Shown in pieces: positions 21,861 to 29,695 of a stretch of DNA of 40,458 bases. The stretch's first letter is position 1; each line of letters opens with the position of its first letter. The stretch is taken from positions 1-40,458 of the forward strand of contig NZ_BDBY01000167.1 in assembly GCF_001613225.1 (NCBI RefSeq). Direction: 5' to 3'. This DNA is from Nocardia pseudovaccinii NBRC 100343. GTDB lineage: Bacteria; Actinomycetota; Actinomycetes; Mycobacteriales; Mycobacteriaceae. The notes beneath the pieces are model-generated. The model was not told where the DNA came from, did no database searches, and was given only the letters and a program-made list of their open reading frames with translations. The position numbers were made by a program, and so were the translations under genes.

Positions 21861-22763
21861 TCACCGCAGTGCGGCGACAACCTGCTGTGCGATGTTCTGC
21901 TCGCCGAAGGTGTTGGGATGCAGCGGGACAATGGATGGAGTCGACAGCGAGGGAATCAACCCGTTGATCCACTGCTGATCCGGCGCGGCGCACATATCGT
22001 GTCCGAGACTGGAGGTTGCGGTGTCGACGAAGATCGCACCGTGTGCGGCGGAGACATTGCGCAGCAGCGTATTGAGGTCGACCAGCACGTCCTGGAGGTA
22101 GTCGGCGTCGCGCGGCCAGGCGGGCTGTTGCGCCGGGCAAGCGCCTTCGCGCGAGGCGGTGGGGTATCCGACGATCACGATCGTGGCTTCGGGTGCGCGT
22201 GAGTGGATTTCATCGATCGCGGTGCCGTAGACCGGTGCCAGGGCCTTGGTCCGTTCCGCGAAAGTGTCGACGCCGTTCGCGGTGAAGGTGTCCGCGCATG
22301 ACGTGCCGTAGGGCTCCGGCAGGAGATTTCCGCACCGCAGGGCCTGGCTCGCCAGGCCGATATCGTTGCCGCCCATGGTCATTGTCACCAGGGTGGTGTC
22401 CGGTGTCAGCGCATCGAACTGCGGTGCGGCGGTTCCGGAGACGACGCCGCGCTGCGGGCTCGCGAGGTCGTCCAAGGTGGCCCCACCGCAGGTGACGTCC
22501 TTGAAGGTCGCGACGCCGAGCTCCTTCGCGACCAGCGACGGGTAGTTGACCGCGGACCGTGAACACGTGGCGAGTTCGGTTTGCGGAAATACGCCCGCGC
22601 CCGCGGCGAAGGAATCACCGAGGGCTACATAGTGGGTGTCCGCGGCCGGGTCTGCGCTCGCTTGCCCGGTAATAGCGGCGCTCGCCGCGACTGTCATCGC
22701 GGCTGCGGCGACCGCCGGTCTCACCTTTCCGAATAGGTGGTTCCAGCTGCCGAAAACTTGCAT
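21861..22763 (-). CDS. Secreted SGNH hydrolase
   Basis: 300 aa from the ATG at 22763 (GGAGA 4-8 nt upstream). Signal peptide about 1-37 (KVRPAVAAAAMTVAASAAIT...ASA-DPA). Then the SGNH blocks: I HYVALGDSFAAGAGVF (Ser51), II CGGATLDDLASPQ, III TLVTMTMGGNDIGLASQAL (Asn), and V IVPLHPNTFGEQNIA (His; the usual DxxH is reduced to P-L-H-P). Paired Cys (CSRSAVNYP, DVTCGG, CGNLLPEPYGTSC, GACPAQQP, MCAAPD) suggest three disulphides, as in the Streptomyces scabies esterase/Rv0518-like group. Acts on extracellular esters. The left copy of the 21-bp repeat lies in its 5' leader. A possible -10 (TAGACT, plus 22867-22872) places the start of transcription about 100 nt upstream. Confidence 0.9.
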   Translation of the reverse strand: MQVFGSWNHLFGKVRPAVAAAAMTVAASAAITGQASADPAADTHYVALGDSFAAGAGVFPQTELATCSRSAVNYPSLVAKELGVATFKDVTCGGATLDDLASPQRGVVSGTAAPQFDALTPDTTLVTMTMGGNDIGLASQALRCGNLLPEPYGTSCADTFTANGVDTFAERTKALAPVYGTAIDEIHSRAPEATIVIVGYPTASREGACPAQQPAWPRDADYLQDVLVDLNTLLRNVSAAHGAIFVDTATSSLGHDMCAAPDQQWINGLIPSLSTPSIVPLHPNTFGEQNIAQQVVAALR

Positions 22764-22775
22764 GGTGTCTCCTTG

Positions 22776-22796
22776 TGAACCCATGACCGGACGAAT
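22776..22796. repeat. 21-bp direct repeat, copy 1
   Basis: Begins TGAACCCATGACC and ends GGACGAAT. It is identical to 27624-27644 in the same orientation. It sits between the secreted SGNH gene and the P450 operon, within the SGNH gene's leader. An identical 21-mer twice in 40 kb is not expected by chance. Confidence 0.85.
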
Positions 22797-23085
22797 TCTG
22801 GTCTGAACTCCCAGGAGTAACTCGCGCAGGCGGGATCGACCCTGGACATCCGACCGGTACGGGCAGAGTCTAGCCGCGATTCGCCGATCCCAAATAACTT
22901 CCGGTTTTGCCGCTGAAATTTTCTGATCGCTGTGCGCTCGGCCGCACGCTGAGATGCCGGGCAACGTTGGGGGATAGCGCATTTCGTCAGACCGTCAGCG
23001 ACCAGGCCTTGTTTCAGATCATGCCTTTGGGTGGGGCACTGTTGCGTTCCTCACTAATTCGCCTCTACCTGCGGAAAGTCGACGA
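22797..23085. other. Non-coding stretch upstream of the P450 promoter
   Basis: With the promoter and leader, 595 nt separate the SGNH start (22763) and the P450 start (23359). This part is lower in GC than its surroundings (for example CCAAATAACTTCCGG, GAAATTTTCTGATC) and shows no convincing ORF on either strand. A TAGACT on the minus strand (22867-22872) may be the SGNH promoter -10. Nothing else was seen. Confidence 0.5.
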
Positions 23086-23098
23086 TGACGAATCGTCA
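23086..23098. promoter_or_regulatory. 13-bp palindrome abutting the P450 promoter
   Basis: TGACGA-A-TCGTCA, perfect 6-bp arms, ending 3 bp before the -35 TTGACA. Its place suits an activator or a repressor site. No regulator gene lies next to the operon. Confidence 0.5.
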
Positions 23099-23101
23099 GG
23101 G

Positions 23102-23131
23102 TTGACACCGCCCGCTTGCGCTGGCTACGGT
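23102..23131 (+). promoter_or_regulatory. Sigma-A-type promoter for the P450 operon
   Basis: TTGACA (23102-23107), 18 nt, TACGGT (23126-23131). The -35 is the full consensus, rare in this GC-rich DNA. Start is expected near 23138, leaving a leader of about 220 nt before the P450 gene. Confidence 0.6.
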
Positions 23132-23254
23132 CGCCATTGTTCGCGCTGAGTCATCGCCCGCCTCGGCATTAATGGCGGCAGGCTGTCCAAATAGTCTGGC
23201 CGAATGTTTCGACTGCGGGGAGGCTGTCGTTATTCTTCGACTCCGGTCGCATTC

Positions 23255-23344
23255 ATGAACAAACTCGGCGGACCTTTCTTTGTGCTTCGAGACAAGATTC
23301 TCGCGGCTTTTTCTCGTCCGCCGAGACTCCACCAGTTCCTTTAG
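23255..23344 (+). CDS. Possible 29-aa leader ORF before the P450 gene
   Basis: ATG AAC AAA CTC... to TAG encodes MNKLGGPFFVLRDKILAAFS followed by RPPRLHQFL. It ends 14 nt before the P450 start and lies across the leader hairpin, so its translation would affect the folding of the leader. The Shine-Dalgarno context is poor (CGGTCGC). No similarity known. It may be spurious. Confidence 0.25.
   Translation: MNKLGGPFFVLRDKILAAFSRPPRLHQFL
23264..23325 (+). promoter_or_regulatory. Leader stem-loop of the P450 operon
   Basis: CTCGGCGGAC (23264-23273) pairs perfectly with GTCCGCCGAG (23316-23325) around 42 nt that contain an inner CGAGA/TCTCG hairpin and a CTTTTTCTC pyrimidine run. It ends 33 nt before the P450 start. 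It could act as an attenuator, RNA switch or protein site. No known riboswitch class was recognised. Confidence 0.45.
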
Positions 23345-23358
23345 ACGTTAGGCCAGCT

Positions 23359-24714
23359 TTGTCCGTCTCGATCTCACCCGCCAAGACCGTGGATGATCTC
23401 CCGGGGCCGAGCCGATGGCCGTTGCTGGGGAATCTCCCGCAGATGCGGCCCTCGTTGCTGCACCGTCAGTTCGACGAGTGGTGCGATGAGTACGGCCCGC
23501 TCTACCAGTTGAAGATGCCGGGGCGGCACATCGTGGTCGTGAGTGATCCCGATCTGAACCGCGAGATATTCCGTGACCGGCCCGGCGGGTTCCGGAGGCA
23601 GTCGGCGATCGAATCGGTCATGGACGAGATGGGGTCCAACGGACTGTTCTCGCTGGAGGGTGAGGCGTGGCGGCTGCGTCGCAAGCTGGCCATGCCCGCC
23701 TTCAATGCCTCGCATCTGCGCAGCTTCCATCCCACTCTGGAGACGATCACCGGACGGCTGCGGCAGCGCTGGGAACGGCAGTCGCCCAAGGATATTCGCG
23801 CCGACCTGACCCGCTACACGGTAGACGTCACCGCCAAGCTGACCTTCGACTACGACATCAACACCATCGAACAGTCCGGCGACATCATCCAGCGGCACCT
23901 GGAGCTGATCTTCCCGCTCATCAACCGGCGGATCAACAGCCCGCTCCCGTACTGGCGTTACGTCAAGCTTCCGGACGACCGGGCGCTGGAGCGCGCACTG
24001 GCCGCGCTGCGTACCGATCTCACCGGTGTCATCAGTCGGGCCCGCGCGAATCTGCCTGCGGCGCCGAGGAATTTCATCGAGGCCTTCCTGCTGGCCCACG
24101 ACGGCAGCGCCTCCTTCACCGATGACCAACTGTTCGCCGAGGCGCTGACCATCCTGATCGCCGGTCAGGACACCACCAGCAATGCCATGGCCTGGCTGCT
24201 CTACCACCTCGCGGGCAATCCGGCCGTGCAGGAACGGATTCGCGAGGAGATCACCGAGATCCCCTCGGCGCTGGACCGGCAGCCGTACTTGGAAGCCGTT
24301 GTCGCCGAATCGATGCGGCTGCGGCCGACGACCCCGATCGTCGGACTGGAGGCTGCCGTCGACACCACGATCGATGGTGTGCACATCCCGGCGGGCACCT
24401 GGGTGATCGTCAATGTGCAGCATGCGAGCCTGCAGGAGAAGAACTTCGAGGACGCGCTGCGCTTCGATCCGGATCGCTGGCTGCGCACCGAGCACGGCAC
24501 GCATCGGCCCGAGGTCTCCACCCCGTTCGGGGCCGGTCCGCGCTTCTGCCCGGGACGCGGGTTGGCGATGTTGGAGATCAAGAACGTGACCGGCATGGTC
24601 TGCCGGAACTTCGAGGTGCGTCTGCCCGCGGGTGCGCAGGCGCCGAAGGATCGCTTCCACTTCGCCGTCATCCCCATCGATCTCGATCTCGACCTGATCC
24701 GACGACCCGCCTGA
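23359..24714 (+). CDS. Cytochrome P450
   Basis: 451 aa from a TTG at 23359, with a weak AGG 9 nt upstream. All P450 signatures are present: LPGPSRWPLLGNLPQM at the N-terminus, I-helix AGQDTTS (residues 268-274), ExxR as ESMR (317-320), and the heme loop FGAGPRFCPGRG with ligand Cys397. The N-terminus lacks a membrane anchor, yet the PGP start and the heme loop belong to the eukaryote-like bacterial P450s that usually act on fatty acyl or isoprenoid substrates (CYP102/110/120 region), by resemblance only. It needs external ferredoxin/reductase; none is encoded here. The WS/DGAT gene begins 32 nt downstream and a BVMO follows, so it probably hydroxylates a lipid that is then acylated. Confidence 0.93.
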   Translation: MSVSISPAKTVDDLPGPSRWPLLGNLPQMRPSLLHRQFDEWCDEYGPLYQLKMPGRHIVVVSDPDLNREIFRDRPGGFRRQSAIESVMDEMGSNGLFSLEGEAWRLRRKLAMPAFNASHLRSFHPTLETITGRLRQRWERQSPKDIRADLTRYTVDVTAKLTFDYDINTIEQSGDIIQRHLELIFPLINRRINSPLPYWRYVKLPDDRALERALAALRTDLTGVISRARANLPAAPRNFIEAFLLAHDGSASFTDDQLFAEALTILIAGQDTTSNAMAWLLYHLAGNPAVQERIREEITEIPSALDRQPYLEAVVAESMRLRPTTPIVGLEAAVDTTIDGVHIPAGTWVIVNVQHASLQEKNFEDALRFDPDRWLRTEHGTHRPEVSTPFGAGPRFCPGRGLAMLEIKNVTGMVCRNFEVRLPAGAQAPKDRFHFAVIPIDLDLDLIRRPA

Positions 24715-24746
24715 CCCCATTCGCCGAGCACACTCTAAGGATGTAG

Positions 24747-26147
24747 ATGTCGTTGCATCGATTGACCGCGACCGACGGTGTCTGGCTGTCGCTCGAATCA
24801 CCCGATATGCCGATGCATATCGCCTTCCTGCTGGAATTCACCGCACCCGAGGGCGGGGCGGCGCAATTCCTGCGGCAGTGGCGGGCCGGACTGGACGCAC
24901 CGGCGAGCCTGCCGCAACCGTGGAACTTCCGCCCGCTGAAGTTCCCGCCACCGGGTGTCGCGGCCATGGTGCGTGAGGTCGACGATATCGACCTGAGCGA
25001 GCACATCCGGGAGTGGACGCTGCCGGAGCCGGGCAGCCAGGACCAGTTGACCGAACTCGTGTCGTCGATCCATCAGAAGCAGCTCGATATGAGCCGTCCG
25101 CCATGGGAATTGCACGTCATCGAAGGACTCGCGCAGGACCGTTTCGCGCTCCTGCTCAAGGTGCATCACAGCCTGCTCGACGGCGCATCGGCCATGCGGT
25201 TGTTCACCGATACGTTCACCGAGGATGCCGCCGCCCGCGATGTGCCGGACCTGTTCACCGTGCGCCCGGCCGCCGAATCGGCGGAAGCCGGTAGGGCGAA
25301 TCCGTTCCGTGCCCTGCTCGCCGCATTGACCGGCGTGCTGGCCTTGTTGCGCGGTGTCGGATCCGCCGTCCGCGATGCCTTCCGGCGTGCACGCGGCGAT
25401 AAGACCATGGCGCAGAAGGCATATCAACAGCCGAAGACCATTCTCAACGGCACCATCACCGCCGGGCGCGATCTGTCCAGGCGTCGCTACGACCTCGCGC
25501 TGTTCAAGCGATTGGCGAAGGCGGGTGACTGCACGATCAACGACATCGTGCTTTACCTCGTCAGCACGGCGCTGCGCGGCTACCTGACCGATCACGCCAC
25601 GTTGCCCGAAGAGTCGTTGACCGCGGGCGTGCCCACCGATCTGCGCGAGGAGGACGACGCTCGCGCCGGCACCCGCGCTGGCATGATGTTCACCGCGCTG
25701 GCCACCGATATCGCCGATCCGCGCGACCGGTTGAGCGCGGTCAAGTACTACATCCGCGCCGCGAAGCAGCATATGGGTGCGATGGCCCCGAACGAGGTCA
25801 TCGGCTACGGGCTCGCGGTCACCCTGCCGTGGATCCTCGGGCTCAGCTTCGGCTTCACCAACACCGCCTCCTCCCACCCGATGGGCATCTCCAATGTGCC
25901 GGGACCGCGAAACCCGCTGTACTGGAACGGTGCTCGGCTCGAGACGATCTATCCGATCTCACTGCTCATGCACGGCAATTCGCTGAACTTCACCTGCATC
26001 GGCTACTCGGGCGGGCTGCACTTCGGCGTGCTCGGCGTCCAGGACAAGCTGCCGCCGATGTCGTATCTCACCGGGGCCATGGATGCCGCGCTCGATGAGC
26101 TCACCGAACTGCTCCTGCCGGACCGCACACAACTAGCCGCTGGATGA
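24747..26147 (+). CDS. WS/DGAT wax-ester/triacylglycerol synthase-type acyltransferase
   Basis: 466 aa, ATG after AAGGATG. Bacterial WS/DGAT: MSLHRLTATDGVWLSLESPD (the start pattern 'L..xD..fL..E'), QLDMSRPPWELHVIEGL, KVHHSLLDGASAMRLF with the catalytic HHxxxDG (His140, His141, Asp145), and the second conserved block TINDIVLYLVSTALRGYL. C-terminal ND- and PLW-like elements appear as SNVPGPRNPLYWNGARLETI and YPISLLMHGNSLNFTCIGYS. It transfers an acyl group from acyl-CoA to an alcohol (wax ester), a diacylglycerol, or another hydroxylated acceptor. It sits between a P450 and a BVMO whose start overlaps its stop, so the acceptor may be the product of those oxygenases. Confidence 0.93.
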   Translation: MSLHRLTATDGVWLSLESPDMPMHIAFLLEFTAPEGGAAQFLRQWRAGLDAPASLPQPWNFRPLKFPPPGVAAMVREVDDIDLSEHIREWTLPEPGSQDQLTELVSSIHQKQLDMSRPPWELHVIEGLAQDRFALLLKVHHSLLDGASAMRLFTDTFTEDAAARDVPDLFTVRPAAESAEAGRANPFRALLAALTGVLALLRGVGSAVRDAFRRARGDKTMAQKAYQQPKTILNGTITAGRDLSRRRYDLALFKRLAKAGDCTINDIVLYLVSTALRGYLTDHATLPEESLTAGVPTDLREEDDARAGTRAGMMFTALATDIADPRDRLSAVKYYIRAAKQHMGAMAPNEVIGYGLAVTLPWILGLSFGFTNTASSHPMGISNVPGPRNPLYWNGARLETIYPISLLMHGNSLNFTCIGYSGGLHFGVLGVQDKLPPMSYLTGAMDAALDELTELLLPDRTQLAAG

Positions 26148-27613
26148 CATCCATGTCGAATTACGATGTGGCGATTATCGGCTCGGGCTTCAGCGGGCTC
26201 GGCGTCGCGGTGAACCTGCGACGCCTCGGCAATGACAACTTCGTCATCCTGGAACGTGCCGACGCCATCGGCGGCACTTGGCGCGATAACGTCTATCCCG
26301 GCTGCGCGGTCGACGTGCCATCGGTGCTGTACTCGTATTCCTTTGCACCGAACGCGGATTGGACCCGCGTGTACGCGACCCAGCCCGAATTGCGTGCCTA
26401 CACCGAGCAGGTCGTCGACACCTTCGATCTGCGGCGGCATGTGCGGCTGAACAGTGACGTGGCCGAGGCCGATTTCGACGACGAGGCCGAACAGTGGGTG
26501 CTGCGGCTGAGCGACGGCAGACTGGTCCGGGCCCGCGCCGTTGTCATGGGTTACTTCTCCCTGCATGCCGAGGCTATTCCGGATATTTCCGGCCGCTCCG
26601 GTTTTACTGGGCCGCAGATGCATTCGAGCAAGTGGGACCCGTCATTCGAACCGGCGGGCAAGCGGGTCGCGGTGGTCGGGGCCGGGGCGAGCGCGGTGCA
26701 GATCGTGCCCGCGCTGGCGAAGTCGGCGGGTGAGCTCATCTCGTTCCAGCGCACTCCGGCCTGGGTGATTCCGCGTCTGGACCGGCCGATTCCGCCGACG
26801 GTACGCAAGATACTGCGCACCGTGCCGCCGATTCGGTTGGCGGCACGCGGATTCGTCTTCCTGTTCCTGGAGGCCATGCACTTCGCCGAATTCCATCCGC
26901 GGTTGGTTTCGGTATACGAGTGGGTCGTCCGCAAGGTGCTGGCCGAGCAAGTGCCCGATCCCGAGTTGCGGCGCAAACTCACGCCCGATTACGCATTCGG
27001 CTGCAAGCGACCGATGGTCTCCGATGAGTACTACAGCTCGTTCACCCGCCCGAATGTGCGGCTGAGCACCGAGAAGATCACCGAGATCACCGCGACCGGC
27101 CTGCGCACCGCCGACGGGGAGTTGCACGAGGTCGACGCGATCGTGTGGGCCACCGGATTCCACGTCCAGGATTCCATCGCCCACTTCCCCGATTTCCGTA
27201 CCGCGACGACCTCTACGCGAAAGAAGTTCCAGCGCGATGGTTTTCGCGCGTATCGCGGCATCGCCTTCGCGGGGCTGCCGAATCTGTTCGCCGTCACCGG
27301 ACCGAATACCGCACTGCCGCACACCTCGCAGTTCCTCGCCATCGAACCCACCACGAAGCTGATCGCCAAGACGATCGAGTACATGCGCGCCAAGGGGATT
27401 CGCCGCTACAGCCCGTCCGAGCGGGCCGAGCGCGAATGGGTCACGCGGGCACGGAAACTGCTCGGCACCCGGGTGTGGTCGACCGGCGGATGCACCAGCT
27501 ACTTCATCGATGAGGGCGGCACCAACACCCTGACCTGGCCGGGCGGAACGTTCAGCGTCCGACTCGACCGGCGTCGCATCCGCCCGCAGGACTGGGATAC
27601 CGGAAGGCCGTGA
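26144..27613 (+). CDS. Baeyer-Villiger-type flavin monooxygenase
   Basis: 489 aa. The ATG at 26144 overlaps the WS/DGAT stop (ATGA); an ATG at 26153 (MSNYDVAIIGSGFSG) is equally likely. FAD Rossmann GSGFSG (about 13-18), IGGTWRDNVYPGCAVDVPS (typical BVMO loop), the fingerprint FxGxxxHxxxW as FTGPQMHSSKW (154-164) ending DP, the NADPH Rossmann VAVVGAGASAVQIVPA, FQRTPAWVIPR, FGCKRPMVSDEYYSSF and VDAIVWATGFHV. These are the features of type I BVMOs near cyclohexanone/EtaA/MymA-like enzymes. It would insert oxygen next to a carbonyl to make an ester, using FAD, NADPH and O2. The fused order P450-acyltransferase-BVMO recalls, but does not copy, the mycobacterial mymA locus, where a BVMO lies with acyltransferases and lipases. 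Confidence 0.92.
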   Translation: MTSMSNYDVAIIGSGFSGLGVAVNLRRLGNDNFVILERADAIGGTWRDNVYPGCAVDVPSVLYSYSFAPNADWTRVYATQPELRAYTEQVVDTFDLRRHVRLNSDVAEADFDDEAEQWVLRLSDGRLVRARAVVMGYFSLHAEAIPDISGRSGFTGPQMHSSKWDPSFEPAGKRVAVVGAGASAVQIVPALAKSAGELISFQRTPAWVIPRLDRPIPPTVRKILRTVPPIRLAARGFVFLFLEAMHFAEFHPRLVSVYEWVVRKVLAEQVPDPELRRKLTPDYAFGCKRPMVSDEYYSSFTRPNVRLSTEKITEITATGLRTADGELHEVDAIVWATGFHVQDSIAHFPDFRTATTSTRKKFQRDGFRAYRGIAFAGLPNLFAVTGPNTALPHTSQFLAIEPTTKLIAKTIEYMRAKGIRRYSPSERAEREWVTRARKLLGTRVWSTGGCTSYFIDEGGTNTLTWPGGTFSVRLDRRRIRPQDWDTGRP

Positions 27614-27623
27614 CCTGCGGCGC

Positions 27624-27644
27624 TGAACCCATGACCGGACGAAT
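27624..27644. repeat. 21-bp direct repeat, copy 2
   Basis: Exact copy of 22776-22796, same orientation, 10 bp after the BVMO stop. Its first seven bases TGAACCC also pair with GGGTTCA at 27661-27667, giving a weak stem between the convergent BVMO and the gene at 27681. Confidence 0.85.
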
Positions 27645-27680
27645 AAGCATCGACGAACTTGGGTTCACGCGTTCGGCGTG

Positions 27681-28175
27681 TCAAGCGACGAGCGGCGAGG
27701 CTACTACCTGCCGCCCGTCGCGGGTGTTGACCGTGACGGGCGGTCGTTCCTCGGCGCCACAGCGCACTATTACGAAGGCCAGTCCGTTGGCGTCGAGGGG
27801 TTCGGTGCGTTCCTCAACGGTGGACACAACCGACACTGATACGGCGTCGTTGGCGGCCTGACCAATGACTGCGAACCACCCCGGCTCACCATCGGCTCCG
27901 GCGCGGAATCGTGTGCTGAGCCGTTGCAACGGTTGGTGGGGTGCGGTGGAGTCGGCGCGCGGCCCGGTCGGACGTGGCGCGCCATAGGTGATGCCCGATG
28001 TCGCCCACTGGCCGCCGCCAGGGTGGGCGAACACAATCCATCGGCCTTGTTCGCCATCGATAACCACGGCGGCGATGTCGTCCCGCACGATGGCGCTGAC
28101 GGGGACGAGATCACGATCAGCGCCGGTCAGGGCGTCGATAGCCACGGTGACCGCTGGATGGTCCAGGGTGTGCAT
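27681..28175 (-). CDS. Unknown protein, 164 aa
   Basis: No family recognised. From the ATG at 28175 (MHTLDHPAVTVAIDALTGAD; AAGGG 9-13 nt upstream). Sequence suggests a beta-rich cytoplasmic protein: VPVSAIVRDDIAAVVIDGEQ, GRWIVFAHPGGGQWATSGIT, then a Pro-rich loop and FRAGADGEPGWFAVIGQA, VSVSVVSTVEER, LAFVIVRCGAEERPPVTVNT. Repeated small strands with Gly turns resemble the WIVF..GGG..W type of Nocardia/Streptomyces hypothetical proteins. A secreted protein gene ends 22 nt upstream on the same strand, so the two are an operon. Convergent with the BVMO operon, 67 nt apart. Function unknown. Confidence 0.65.
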   Translation of the reverse strand: MHTLDHPAVTVAIDALTGADRDLVPVSAIVRDDIAAVVIDGEQGRWIVFAHPGGGQWATSGITYGAPRPTGPRADSTAPHQPLQRLSTRFRAGADGEPGWFAVIGQAANDAVSVSVVSTVEERTEPLDANGLAFVIVRCGAEERPPVTVNTRDGRQVVASPLVA

Positions 28176-28197
28176 CGACTCAGCCCTTTCGTTGCTG

Positions 28198-28638
28198 TCA
28201 GCAGATCGCGGCGACACTGCTGCTGTTGTCGCTGCCTCGATCCCAATTGCCATTAAACGCGTTCACTATTGCCTCGGTGTGGAACTGGTAGAGGATTCCT
28301 GTCGACGAGCACGACGCTGAGTACAGCGTTTCTACGTCGGGGTTGGTGGAGGTGTCGTTGCGTTCGGTCTGCATGTACTGCTTGCCGTCCTTGGGGTCGT
28401 ACCGCCACAACTTCGTGGTCACGTTCCGCAGCGCGGGTTGGCCGGTGCAGTGCACCTTGAATCCGAAGTTGATCGGTGCGACCGAGTTGTGGCCGGTCTT
28501 CCATGGTTCGATCGCGCTGACGAAGCAGACAATTTTGTCGGCCACCGGGACGACCGGTGCTGCGTGCGCACTGGCAGCACTCATGACCGCTGCGGCGACC
28601 ACGCTCGTGGCGAGGGTCGCTCTAATGCCGATCTTCAT
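28198..28638 (-). CDS. Small secreted protein, 146 aa
   Basis: ATG at 28638 with GGAGG 7 nt upstream. Signal peptide MKIGIRATLATSVVAAAVMS...AHA-APV. The mature part (about 115 aa) has three or more Cys (ADKIVCFVSAI, FKVHCTGQPALRN, YSASCSSTGILYQF, terminal AAIC), so disulphides are likely. Aromatic and Asn/Ser rich (TLYSASCSSTGILYQFHTEA, IVNAFNGNWDRGSDNSSSVA). No family recognised; it looks like a small exported actinobacterial hypothetical protein. Co-transcribed with the 164-aa gene downstream. GGCCCG/CGGGCC and GTGACG/CGTCAC stems (28669-28723) in the upstream gap may end transcription coming from the fragment at 28867. Confidence 0.7.
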   Translation of the reverse strand: MKIGIRATLATSVVAAAVMSAASAHAAPVVPVADKIVCFVSAIEPWKTGHNSVAPINFGFKVHCTGQPALRNVTTKLWRYDPKDGKQYMQTERNDTSTNPDVETLYSASCSSTGILYQFHTEAIVNAFNGNWDRGSDNSSSVAAIC

Positions 28639-28866
28639 TTTGGTTCCTCCATCATGTGCTGCGAGAACGGCCCGGACCGCCGTACGGGGTCGGGCCGCCT
28701 TGTTGTGACGGGCCACGCGTCACGACGGCCAGCCAGGTAGGTTGTCGACCCACATGAGAGGCCGGGGATGGTGCCGTCACCGAGGGCCGCCCACAAAGTG
28801 GAAGTAGGCATCCCGTGGTAGCGGGCCGGTAGGTGGCGGCGGTGGGAATCTTGTTGGCGGGGATCC

Positions 28867-29065
28867 TCACTGATCGGCCCACTCGCGGATTGCGTCTGCG
28901 ATGCGTTCGACCAATTCGACTGGCAGATCCACCGCAGTTGGCGGCCCAACGAGCGGGATCCGCTGCGGCAGTTCGGTATCGATGACGGAGGCGGCGTCGA
29001 TGTCGATGAACGCCACCCTCAACGCGGAAGTTGTTTCCAGCTCCGGCGCGGGCGTCTCGATGGCG
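28867..29065 (-). pseudogene. 3' fragment of an unknown minus-strand gene
   Basis: The minus strand reads coherently as FDAIETPAPELETTSALRVA, FIDIDAASVIDTELPQRI, PLVGPPTAVDLPVELVERIA, DAIREWADQ and stops at 28867. Upstream of about 29065 the frame runs antisense to the TPR coding region and is not protein-like. The 5' part is therefore lost, or the gene is very short, starting at a TTG or GTG near 29025. The ending VELVERIADAIREWADQ is a normal amphipathic helix. Function unknown. Confidence 0.4.
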
Positions 29066-29695
29066 TCGAATTCTTCGACTGACGACCCACTACTGTTGGC
29101 GACGACCCAGTACGTCAAGTCGGCGGCGTTGGCGCGGGTCGGTGCCACTCGGCAGGCCGTGCAGCTCACCGATCAGGCGATTGCCGAAGTCGAGCCGCTC
29201 GCAGACGAAGAGGCGGGCGCTGCGGTCCTATGTGCGCTGCACATGCGACGCGCGGGCCTGGCCGCTACCGCCAACGATGCCGACACCACCGACACCCACT
29301 TCGCCGAAGCGCATGCGCTCGGCGAACGGGTTGGCGACCGCCAAACGTACGGCACGATCGTCGGCCCGACCAATGTCCAGCTGTTCGAATTGTCCGCCGC
29401 AGTCGACCTCGGGCGCGTCGGCAAGGCAATCGAGATCGCCGATGCGACAACGTTGCCCGACAGCTATCCGCGCGAGCGAAAGGCGCACTTCTGGCTCGAC
29501 CGCGCACGGGCCGAACTGTCGGCGGGCAATCCCGACCGTGCAGTCGAAGCGCTCCAGAACGCGCGGGAGGCCGCGCCTGAGTACTTCCAGAAGAGTCGAG
29601 CGGTGAAGATCGCCATCAAGACTACCGCTGAGCAGGAACGGCGGGCCAGCAACAAGCTGCGCGCGCTGGCGAACTACGCGGGAATCGTTGACTGA
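29060..29695 (+). pseudogene. 5'-truncated XRE/TPR-type regulator (TPR part only)
   Basis: The first in-frame ATG (29060) gives 211 aa without a DNA-binding domain. What remains is the TPR half of the HTH-XRE/TPR regulators common in Streptomyces and Nocardia: TTQYVKSAALARVGATRQAV, QLTDQAIAEVEPLADEEAGA, CALHMRRAGLAATANDADTT, HFAEAHALGERVGDRQTYGT, KAHFWLDRARAELSAGNPDR, AVEALQNAREAAPEYFQKSR, and the family-typical end RRASNKLRALANYAGI. Full-length members are about 400 aa with an N-terminal helix-turn-helix. No ribosome site precedes the ATG. The N-terminal half has been replaced by the fragment on the other strand, marking a deletion or recombination junction near 29050-29080. It still couples by overlap to the 80-aa gene. 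Confidence 0.65.
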
